NCBI GenBank assembly: GCA_036925085.1
Contig: JAUPFP010000047.1
Span: forward strand, 1,191,001-1,255,000
DNA from: Brachycybe producta
Lineage: Eukaryota > Arthropoda > Diplopoda > Playtdesmida > Andrognathidae
DNA: 64,000 nucleotides
Direction of reading: 5' to 3'
Under the pieces are notes generated by a model. The model saw only the letters and a list, made by a program, of their open reading frames with translations, ran no database searches and was not told the DNA's origin. Positions 1-8,573 of this stretch are shown piece by piece; the stretch's first letter is position 1, and each line of letters opens with the position of its first letter. A program made the translations under genes and the position numbers.

Positions 1-1344
1 AGAAAACACAAACGCAGAATTGAAACAAGAGAAATGTTTTTATTAAACAAGAGGTTTACAAAGCCCACCCACAAGGCAATAAAAACAACAATGTATACAG
101 AAGTTATACACGACAAGGCCAGAGGTCAAGCCGACTCTGATTCCCAAGAAAGAGTAGCCGTCACCACTTGTAGCGAAGGCAGAAGAAAGCCCCAAGAAGG
201 GACGGGCAGAAGAATCAGACGTCAATTGACACCTTCTGACAATAGGAACCAAGATTTAGGACGAAGTTCCATTAGACAGGTCGGAGTTCAGATGACTGCC
301 ACCTTAGTAAAGATGGAGGAGAAACAATCCTTCGTCTCTGTTAAAGTAAACAAACAGAAAAATGAAAACAGGACCCCCGAAAATGGTCATCTGACCACAA
401 CAGGGAGAGAGACACATTTTCCCAATGAGAGGAGAAATTCAATAAATATCGTCTCCTTGGTTCTCATTCTTTTAATCGTACTCACCATTATCGGAGTGAA
501 AGTCTTGAAAGAATTAGGTCGAATTGTCAAGATCGGTTTAAGCAGCCTCGCGAAGAACATAACCGAGAAGAGTGGTAGTCTATCCGTCCATAGGCTACCA
601 CCAGAAGAGCAAGCGATGGAACGAAGGGCCGTTCCATCCCAGAAAGAGCCTTCTTGTCCACCAGGAACTAGAGAAAGGGGACAAGAAGAGGAAGAGGAGG
701 AAGGAAGACAAAGAACGATGCTGGTGTCCTCGGCCAAGGAGCAGCAACCACAAGAGGTGGGTAGACACCATCCAAGTGACCCCGAATCCTGGCCACTACC
801 TCCTCATTCCCGAACGAGCCACCCCGAACGACCGCCAGTCCCGGCCGACCGGAGCAGGACATCGGAGAGGGCTACCATCATCGTCCCCGACATTCGAAGG
901 GACGACAGAGGGCAGAGAGAGCCAGGAGCCTCCCGAGATCAAGAGAGGGACATAGAGGCATCCAGCCAGCGGCGGGTGAGATTTAACCCAGTGGTGCAAG
1001 AAAGCGGATCTCCACCCCCGCCACCGGAGACTCTTCGGGCGGAAGCTGGAGCTCGACTAAAAAGTAGGGACGAAAGGGGTAACCCACAGAAGGTGTGCGC
1101 CACCAGTGCCACACAGCGGGGAGCGGAGGAGGCCGTGGCCACTAGCAGCAGCCACGAAGAGATCGGCAGACAGCGGGATCAAGTGATCGCCCGTCCGATA
1201 CTTCCTCCGAAGCCAATAGTAGGCCCCGCATCCCCAGTTCGACCGCAAGAGGAAGCACCAAAAAGACATAGACCGCGAAATCAAAATGGGGCCCATTCTG
1301 TTGAACAACCTAATTGTGCGTTGGTACAGACACCAGGCACCTAG
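1..1344 (+). CDS. LTR element ORF with one membrane helix, 5' end cut
   Basis: The frame is open from base 1; the first ATG inside the window is at 34 and gives 436 residues. The protein is very polar and rich in Arg, Glu, Ser and Pro. From the ATG at 34 it has one strongly hydrophobic stretch at about residues 138-158 (NIVSLVLILLIVLTIIGV) that would span a membrane. A basic, acidic and then proline-rich tail of about 280 residues follows. Its place between the missing pol and the 3' LTR is where retroelements carry an env or accessory gene. I see no fusion peptide, cysteine pattern or cleavage site within the visible part, so an envelope role is only inferred from position. Its last 59 bases overlap the next ORF in another frame. 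Confidence 0.5.
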   Translation, partial: RKHKRRIETREMFLLNKRFTKPTHKAIKTTMYTEVIHDKARGQADSDSQERVAVTTCSEGRRKPQEGTGRRIRRQLTPSDNRNQDLGRSSIRQVGVQMTATLVKMEEKQSFVSVKVNKQKNENRTPENGHLTTTGRETHFPNERRNSINIVSLVLILLIVLTIIGVKVLKELGRIVKIGLSSLAKNITEKSGSLSVHRLPPEEQAMERRAVPSQKEPSCPPGTRERGQEEEEEEGRQRTMLVSSAKEQQPQEVGRHHPSDPESWPLPPHSRTSHPERPPVPADRSRTSERATIIVPDIRRDDRGQREPGASRDQERDIEASSQRRVRFNPVVQESGSPPPPPETLRAEAGARLKSRDERGNPQKVCATSATQRGAEEAVATSSSHEEIGRQRDQVIARPILPPKPIVGPASPVRPQEEAPKRHRPRNQNGAHSVEQPNCALVQTPGT

Positions 1345-1807
1345 GTCGGTGCAATATCTAGGTTGTTTTAACCCCCATAAGCGGATATCGTGGCTAGCCA
1401 TGTCGAAAACGTGTCGCGAGTACCTGCTCACGTTAAGGGCCATAGGAGACGTCGCCATCGTTCGGATATGTACGACGACGCTACAGTGCACCGTCTACTA
1501 TTTCCCGGAGGGTTGGGACGTGTCAAAAGAGCTAGAGAACGTGCAGCTGTTCCTCGGCGATCTGTTGCAGCCGGGACCAACGCACGAAGTGGCCATAGAG
1601 TACATGGATCTGAGGTTTACAGGAGGAGGTATCGCCAGCCGCATCATACTTCTGTACGATGCCGTGACCCACGCAATTATGGGGGATATGCCCCTGAGAG
1701 AAATCATCGGGAGAGACTGTCTAATCTCGACGACACTCCGAATGATCATGAGGGCAGCAGAGGCGCCCCACCGTGGATGGGTTGATGTGCGCGATCCCTA
1801 TCCATAG
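1286..1807 (+). CDS. Post-pol ORF of the LTR element, shared unknown domain
   Basis: 173 residues, function unknown. It overlaps the end of the previous ORF in the +1 frame, so it may need reinitiation or a frameshift. About residues 64-166 align with residues 200-296 of the ORF at 20,200-21,222 in the other LTR element. Both have a Thr...Tyr-x-Phe-x-Glu stretch, then Leu...Gln...Phe...Leu-Leu, then hydrophobic-Leu-(Trp/Tyr)-Asp-Ala-Val followed by Gly-x2-Pro-x-Arg-x-Ile...Asp, and a final Gly-Trp. No signal peptide or membrane helix is seen. I do not recognise the domain. It may be an accessory or relocated structural protein; that is inference. Confidence 0.6.
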   Translation: MGPILLNNLIVRWYRHQAPRSVQYLGCFNPHKRISWLAMSKTCREYLLTLRAIGDVAIVRICTTTLQCTVYYFPEGWDVSKELENVQLFLGDLLQPGPTHEVAIEYMDLRFTGGGIASRIILLYDAVTHAIMGDMPLREIIGRDCLISTTLRMIMRAAEAPHRGWVDVRDPYP

Positions 1808-2869
1808 TCAATAATGTGCTTCGCATTCAAGAGTTCTAACGGGTTTACATCGCGTTTACCCGTAATAGTCGACAAGAGAAAAGAGGAAAAAGAGCGAAGG
1901 GCACTAGACCAGCCAACTTGGTACGTCTAGTCCCGAAGTGCCAGAGTGTGTGAAGTGTTTTTCGCGTTCAGAAGCCCCTTCGGGACTACTTCGCGTTTTC
2001 CCGAAGGTGAGACTCTTCTTTAATGGATTGTGAGATACACCGATCACCAGCGAGCACCAGTGAGTTAAAAGAGAACATTCTCATCAAGAGAACATTTTAA
2101 TTTTAAGTCCTTCTTAATTTTAAGTTCCTTTTCGAGCATGCGTAATTAAAGAGAATCCTTTCGTGGATCCGCATGAAAAGAGGTAGAGTTCGTTACCTCT
2201 TAAGAGATCAAAAATTAAGATATCAAAAATTTAGTATTTTTATCCAGTGCCAAAATTTTAAGTAGGATCGAAATTTTTGTTAAAGAGTGTTTTAATATTT
2301 TAGTAATATTATTTTTTTTTTTAGAGTTTCAGAGAAAGAGTTCTTTCGAGAAGTTTAGTTTTGTATTTTTATACATGTAATAATATTTTTGTAATATTTT
2401 TATAAGTCAATATTTTAATAATACTCATAAAGAGTTTTTGTATTATTTTTATATTTTAGTTACACCTTAAGCCAAAGAGGTGGCATAGTCCAAGCTTGTC
2501 ATAGCTTTCGCCACATAGTAGGGACCAGTAGAGTCCATAGAAGCATGCAAAATTAAGTATTTTGTTTTTGTTTTATTTCTTTTATATAAAGATTTCACTT
2601 AAGGTTTAACCCAAAGAAGCGGTGTTTAGTGAGCTCTGCGTAGCTCCGCCGCATAGTCAGAATCAGTCGTATTCTAGTTAACGATCAAAATTAAGTATTT
2701 TGTTTTATTTTTGTTTTAAGAGTTTTTTTTGTTTCTATCATTTGTTGTAATGATTGGAAACACACACAAGTCTCACGTGTACGTTCCGAGGTCCCGTAGG
2801 CAGAGGAAGGCTAAGGGAAAGGGGGTTTAAAAGAGTCAAAATTTAGAGGCCCAGGGACGTGCCTCTTTC
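1808..2869 (+). other. 3' noncoding region of the LTR element with paired hairpin repeats
   Basis: No supported gene. The left part has inverted repeats such as ACTAGAC...GTCTAGT near 1,905-1,933. Two imperfect direct units of about 130 bp (about 2,462-2,580 and 2,594-2,710) each begin with CTTAAG followed by CCAAAGA, hold a short stem (GTGGC...GCCAC or GCGG...CCGC) and end in AAATTAAGTATTTTGTTTT. Confidence 0.55.
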
Positions 2870-2883
2870 AAAAAAGAGGGGTG
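2870..2883 (+). promoter_or_regulatory. Polypurine tract of the LTR element
   Basis: AAAAAAGAGGGGTG directly abuts the LTR start at 2,884. This is the position and composition expected of the primer for plus-strand DNA synthesis. Confidence 0.7.
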
Positions 2884-3830
2884 TGTGACACCCTGTAGAA
2901 ACAGAAGGTGAAACACTTAAGTCAAAATTCAGTCTTGACAGTAAGGCACCCCTTGGTGCACAGATGTTCGGACATGGGTGGCCCGAATTCTAGAGAATTC
3001 GTGGAACCAAGTCCGACCGTGAGAAAATTGGAAATAAGTTCCAAGAATATTTCTGATTATGATTTAATATCCCCGGCCCAGGGCAATGATTGGCCCAGTT
3101 GGTCAATCATTACGCCCTGAGGTAACAGTTGCCCCTCCCAGGAGACCGGACAAGTGAGCCTGAGACTTGAGTGTGAGGACAGTCAGTGATGAGAGTTCAA
3201 AGAGTGAACTTGGACAGTCAGAGTTTAGACACTGAATAAGAGAGTCAGAGTAGAGAGTTCAAACTAGAGAGTTGGTCTTGAGAATTCAAGAAGTACCCCT
3301 GAACCAGAGTCTAGAGTTCAGAGAGTAAAAGATCTGACTTAGAGAATCATATTTCGTAAAGTGTTATGAAGAATGTAATAACCAAAAGAGCTAGTAAAGA
3401 AACATATTATACAGCAACCTGTGTCAGTGTTGTGTATGTGAATTGTATTGGGTTTCTGTACTCCTAAAATAGAGGAGTATCCAGCAGAAGGTACTCAGAC
3501 ACAGCCTGAGTCCCTCTGCCTGGAGCCTCCAGCAACCCAACGAAAAAGGACTAGAGTTTCTTCGGCATCGTCACGCCCTATACCAAAGATCCCTAGGAAA
3601 GACGGTCTTTTTGTGGGCCGTGCCAGGCAAGGCAAGTAAATGTCGCGCCCGGTGAACCCAACCCCCAGAGGTTCAACAACAGTAGAGGCTGGTCCGCAGC
3701 AGTCGACAACAGAGTCGACCCCGGCACCACCGATTCAGCAGAGGGAACAACGTCGTCAACGAGGACGAAGTTCCTCACGCGTCGTCGGTAATGGGGCCAA
3801 AGGTACGAGAGGTGGGCCAGTCATGTCACA
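2884..3830 (+). repeat. 3' LTR of the left LTR element
   Basis: 947 bp bounded by perfect 7-bp inverted ends (TGTGACA...TGTCACA) and preceded by a polypurine tract. Two short ORFs inside (3,448-3,639 and 3,640-3,864) abut in one frame, but the second runs past the LTR end, so I do not call them genes. Confidence 0.75.
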
Positions 3831-4170
3831 AACAGGTCATCTTTTATTGCAAACTTTCTGCTAAACAGAATTTTTTTTCTTAAAAAGGTAAAAATTACAA
3901 AAATTAAAAACTGGAAAATGGTCGTTTCATAATTATAGATGCACTCATGAACTTTTCATTGTAATTACAGTAATTATTGTGACAAAATAACATTTGGAAC
4001 ACAACAGTAACATTAAAATTTATAAGGTATATGACTGTCCTGATGTTTTAGAACTTAAAACATTGTTTTCTGCATACTTTAAACTAGATTTATAAACATA
4101 TTTACAGAAACTCTGTCCCAAAGCAGCTAAAATGGCACTTTTCAGCTTTGATATTATAGTGAGGAGAGTA

Positions 4171-4288
4171 TCAGGTAGGTGATTCTACTTCAGTGTCACT
4201 ATCAAGTTCTCTCAATCCACACAGTCCTGCTTTTATATCAATTACAACAATAGACAAAGTGTCCAAGCATTTTGGACACAACCAGGAC
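4171..4288 (-). CDS. Possible terminal coding exon, unknown gene
   Basis: On the minus strand an acceptor-like ATTTTAG is followed by 39 open codons ending in TGA at 4,171. The peptide has a Cys-Pro-x-Cys pair (WLCPKC) followed by hydrophobic and acidic stretches, and looks more protein-like than the AT-rich surroundings. No family recognised. The same strand has a second candidate exon at 4,350-4,547. I could not find a donor joining the two in frame, so they may be alternative ends or a relic. Confidence 0.25.
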
Positions 4289-4349
4289 CTAAAATAATTA
4301 CAGAAATAAATAACAATAACATCTATAAGATGTAAATAAATTAGTTCAA

Positions 4350-4547
4350 TTAAGAAGGATCTGTTTCTATCTTTCTTATACGCTTCACAGAATTCTCACT
4401 GGCCAAGAGTTTTGCATCGTCAATTTCTCTAGAATTTATCCTATTAAAATCGACGATACAGGCCTCTTGCCATTCTAGTCTCATCCTGGTGGGCAGGAAG
4501 GTATCGTCTTGATAACCTCCTGGCCACCCCAAGCATGAGGTGAAAAC
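4350..4547 (-). CDS. Possible terminal coding exon, unknown gene
   Basis: A TTTTATCGGCAG acceptor on the minus strand opens a phase-0 frame of 65 codons that ends in TAA at 4,350. The peptide begins VFTSCLGWPGGYQDD, is rich in charged residues, and has the mixed composition of a soluble protein C-terminus. I do not recognise it. Upstream exons would lie at higher coordinates, where duplicated blocks and transposons now sit, so this may be a stranded remnant of a disrupted gene. A stand-alone gene is unlikely because there is no early ATG. Confidence 0.3.
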   Translation of the reverse strand, partial: VFTSCLGWPGGYQDDTFLPTRMRLEWQEACIVDFNRINSREIDDAKLLASENSVKRIRKIETDPS

Positions 4548-5114
4548 CTGCCGATAAAATTTTTTAAAAATTATACAGGGTGAATCTAAACGATAGATAT
4601 TGAATTCGTTACAATTTGCAATCAGAATCTCATAAAATGGTTGGATGTAAAAAAATGTTATACATTGGATGTTTTGAGTTTGTTAGCTCTCTGCATCTCA
4701 CTCTCATAACATTGCATAATGTCACATATTTGGTGCAAAAATTACTTAACTAACTACACATTGTTATTCAGAGATTCACTAGCTAGTCTATAAATGGAGC
4801 CAACTAAACACAGATGTATGTAAATACATAAAGTTTACCAAGTTGTTACAAGTAGTAAAAAGAAACCCGTGGCACCAAAAGGAAAATTTTAGAAGTGCAG
4901 TAAATAAAAAAAGCTTATGCTTAAAACAGAAATAAGTTCAAACTCAAACGATTGCAAAATGAAACAGACACCAAGTGGAAATTAGCCAAAAATACAAGAA
5001 ACATGATATTGGATGTTGCCATTATTCCGGTGTTGCATTTGTTTCAGTTTGCCATTTTGATGCTTCAAATTCGTCACTTTTCTTTTTCATGTAATTTGCA
5101 CATTTCGTATGTAG

Positions 5115-6004
5115 CTACCAATTACAACATAATTCCGGAATACATAGTAAGAGAAGCACGACGTTGAGTGCAGTAACATATGCAAACATTGGTAATGCAC
5201 TTAATATAGACAACACAACATTATCGCCTTTATTATAATAGACTGATCGATCTAAAGGGTGTTTTATTGGCCATTTTTTCAATCTTTCATCTTCAAGAAG
5301 TAGCAAATCCGTTGTTTCTTTAAGTTTGTTGTCGAAATTACTGATGTCAGTTTGAGTGGTCTGGTCAGTAGTTCCATTAGTTTTTCTGTTTTCTGTGGTA
5401 ATATGTTTTCAAAATTATAAATCCCTTCAAGTTGTATTTATTTTATATTAATTAAACTGATACCAGCTGATTTGTTGGTTGAAACACCCGTGTAGAAAGT
5501 GTATTCCAATGATTTTTCGGTTCGTCCTTCTTGGTTTGTGTCATTGCCGTTTGTGTTGTGGATGGTTGAGTAAGGCAGGATTACATTTCCGGACACCTTT
5601 AAAAGTTTAAACAGCATTGTACTTTATATGGTTGAAACTTTTGTGAAATATTTATCCACAAGACTCGAAATAAGAATGAAAAAGACAATCAAATTTTTAA
5701 AGTCAGATTTTTTTATTTGCTTCTAACCACTTTTAGCTATTTGATGATAAAAACTCATTTAAAGATAAAACAGGTATTGCTTTTATAATCTAATCTTTAT
5801 TGTAACATTTACTCTTCATTATAAAATTAAATTTAAGAAAGTAATCATGACAGCTAAGACAGACAGACTAACAGACTTTCAACACGTCGAACTTCATATA
5901 AAAGTCTAAAATTGTATGGAACCTACCTCAACTGATGAATACGATGACAGGTTAATTGTTGTCAGGCAAAATATATTGATGCTTAAAAGCAACGCGGAGT
6001 CCAT
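5115..6004 (-). pseudogene. Family copy 1: small signal-peptide membrane protein, truncated
   Basis: Three exons on the minus strand. Exon 1 (5,927-6,004) is 26 codons, starts MDSALLLSIN and is a clear signal peptide, ending in a GTAGGT donor. Exon 2 (5,464-5,596) runs from phase 0 to phase 1 and has Asn-x-Thr/Ser sites. Exon 3 (from 5,392) carries KKWPIKHP, YYNKGD and a membrane helix ending CIPELCC. The frame holds across both splices. At 5,115-5,117 a TAG falls where copy 2 has an AAG codon, so the cytosolic tail of about 30 residues is lost; that tail is still readable downstream. A truncated but expressed protein is possible. Introns are short. I do not recognise the family. Confidence 0.65.
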
Positions 6005-6063
6005 CTTCTGTTATTGGTTTGTGCCTTGGGTTAGTAGAACAAACACTAATCGAAAACACTCGA

Positions 6064-6090
6064 CTTTATATTGCAAAATTCACTATATAA
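6064..6090 (-). promoter_or_regulatory. TATA-like sequences upstream of family copy 1
   Basis: On the minus strand, CTTATATAG and ATATAAAG lie about 60-85 bases before the ATG at 6,004. The same arrangement stands before copy 2. Either could be the core promoter. Confidence 0.4.
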
Positions 6091-6990
6091 GCGCCCTTAA
6101 CAATGGAAATGTTAAATGTTCTGAATTTAAAAACAGGCAGTACGTTTTTTTTTTCCTTTACAGGTGCTTTTTTTTTTTTGCTTTTTGTATCACGTGTCGA
6201 TCATACACTTTGTTCCGCTTCGATAAAAATGATAATTGTAAACATTTGTCAAATTCGCGTCCTTCTAAATTTTTTTTAAGTCAGTGGCAGTTTAGTCACA
6301 ACAATTTATTTACTAACAAAATAAAAAAATATTAAAAAATAGTATGTTTTTAAAGTGTAAACGCCACTGAAACTTTCGATTATGCTCTCTTTCAGGTTCT
6401 TAGAAACTAGAAGGGTCGCTCAATCACTCAAAATCTATCTCTCTTTTTGACATCTTATCCTCTTATCTCAGTTTGAAAATGACACAAATTTAACCAGATG
6501 ATACTTTTAATTTTTTTTTCCATAAAAAGTTTTTATTTTGAAAAATATAAAAATGAATATAAGCTACACGAAAATGATTGGGCTGCACTTCAAATTTATA
6601 AAACATTTTTAAGTTTCTCTTAATTTTGTTTCTGGAATATTACGATCAAAATTTTATAATTCAAAATAAGATTTCAAACAACAAATGGTGCTGTCGATAG
6701 TTTGTAAAACCTATTGATAGTACTATCGGTTGCTCAAGGGGGGCCTTCGAGTTGAGAACATTTTCTAGGGGCCTCGCTGTTTCAAGAACATCCGAGTGGC
6801 ACCTTAACAATTTCAACAAACCCCTCTCTTTATCTCTTAAACCCAAGATGTCTCAAGAAAAGTACTTCTGAATATACAAATATATACAGTACATAATAAC
6901 TTATATAAAAAAGTATAAATGATTCTGTGTTTTTTTAAACAAAAGTTTCACTTGATAATTTTTTAATATGTATTTTACGATAATATCGTG

Positions 6991-8235
6991 CGATCTGAAG
7001 TTGCATATGCAGGACTGGCTCTCCATTTGCTTGGTTAGCAAATGGTGGAGCTGCCATCTTGTGTCCAGTCCAGACCTTTCTCAATGCTATGGAGAAGTAG
7101 CATTGGTGAGAGGTGTTTTTATTTACAGGTGTTCCCTCCAGGTGTCATCATGGAGGAATAATGTCACCCCACCTGAGTATATACTGTAAGTCTATGCTCA
7201 GGTGGTCTCCTGGCAGTTGTTGGAACCCTGAAAGGATCATCAGCCAGAGACTTTGCTCCAGCCTTTTATCATCTCTTTGTTTTTTATTTTCTTTGGTTGT
7301 TTGTCAAGGTGGCATGTCAGCCATCTTGGCAACCACAGTGATAATTATTATTTATCCAACATCTCTTTGTTATTTAGGTCTTCACTTGGGGGCTTTGTGG
7401 TTGGTGTGTGTGCTTCCACCCACACTTATTAATACCCCTTGGGCGGTTTGGATGGTCCAAATCGCTTGTGAGAGGGTATCGGTATTTTGTCGTGTGTTTC
7501 TACCATCTTTGGTTGGTAGATTTCGACGTGAGACTAAAACATCAAATCGTCTTGTTGCCAACAGAATTTACCAAGACATCCCGTGGTATGAGCCCGCCCG
7601 GTAATAGGAGTCTGGTAAGCATAGGTGGGTTACTTGCAAGCATTGTAGCAATTGTGGATTGTTACAATACTGAGAACACTTTCTCAGAATCTTCTGATTG
7701 GGTAAAAACAAAAGTAAAAAAAAAACTGGCCAATCAACGTGATTAACCAATAGTCAACAAAATATAGAACAATGACTCATTTTAAATCAAAACAAACATA
7801 CAATAAAAAGTTTCAACCCCATAGACCTAATGCTGAGGCTTATCAGGACGATCTTTTTGTATTAAGGAGTGCTACTGAGAGGAAAAAGGACCCAAGACCC
7901 ATGGCATGACCCAAGACAGAATATTGGCACCATCAGCTGATAGAACTAGGTCAATATTTTGCACATGAGTACAGATGGTTGACAAAGTTCTAAGCGAATT
8001 CCAGGAAAAAAATACACGAGCCAGGATCGCTATTGGACTTAGCGTTTCACCCCCAACTAAGATGAAAGTTTTTCCCTGAACTTACATCAAAAATAAACTA
8101 GGGGACCCTGATTCAATTCAATTAAATACACCTGCAATCAGCTCAAAAATGTCAGTTACATGGTATTACTTCTTAACCGACGATTTATAAAGCCACCGTA
8201 ACTATTGCAGTGCTTTAAGATTCAACTTTTATTTG
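6991..8235. other. Single-copy spacer between duplicated blocks
   Basis: No supported gene. Near 7,019-7,055 a short inverted repeat (CTCCATTTGC...GCAAATGG) is present. Several plus-strand ORFs (7,113-7,746) have no recognisable domains and no splice context. Confidence 0.5.
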
Positions 8236-8573
8236 AAATCAGAATCTCATAAAGTGGTTGAAGGTAAAAAAATGGTAAACATTGGATGTTTTGAATCTGT
8301 TAGCTCTCTGCATCTCACTCTCATAACATTGCATGATGTCACATATTTGGTGCAAGAATTAGTTAACTAACTACAAATTGTCATTCAGAGATTCACTAGC
8401 TAGTCTATAAATGGAGCCAACTAAACACAGATGTATGCAAATAGATAAAATTTACCAAGTTGTTACAAGTAGCAAAAAGAAACCCATGGCACCAAAAGGA
8501 AAATTTTAGAAGTGCAGTAAATAAAAAAGGTTATACTTAAAACAGAAATAAGTTCAAACTATGAACGTTCAAG

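Larger units (their letters stand above)
1..3830 (+). mobile_element. 3' part of a Ty3/Gypsy-like LTR retrotransposon
   Basis: Only the 3' end is inside the window, since an open reading frame already runs at base 1. In order it holds two overlapping ORFs, about 1 kb of noncoding DNA, a polypurine tract and an LTR bounded by the inverted ends TGTGACA and TGTCACA. No pol is visible; it would lie upstream. The LTR start (TGTGACACCCTGTA) resembles the LTR start of the complete element at 19,174-29,237 (TGTAACACCCTGTA), and the second ORF shares a domain with that element's last ORF. I therefore place both in one broad lineage, although their sequences are otherwise far apart. The target duplication cannot be checked because the 5' end is missing. 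Confidence 0.8.
4620..6990. repeat. Duplicated block 1 containing a broken family gene
   Basis: Aligns closely with block 2 (8,240 onward): both start near the phrase AATCAGAATCTCATAAA and share the three gene exons, the gene's upstream DNA and a tail ending near the TATAAAAAAGTATAAAT phrase. The blocks are tandem segmental copies, later changed by insertions in block 2. Confidence 0.75.

Noticed and set aside
3448-3864. Two adjoining ORFs in the LTR
   Set aside because: They stand in one frame but the second passes the LTR end into flanking DNA, and neither has a known domain.
5916-6335. Plus-strand ORF of 139 codons (and its twin at 10,895-11,191)
   Set aside because: It is the antisense of the family gene's signal-peptide exon and promoter. 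The minus-strand reading has matched splice sites and conserved motifs; this one does not.
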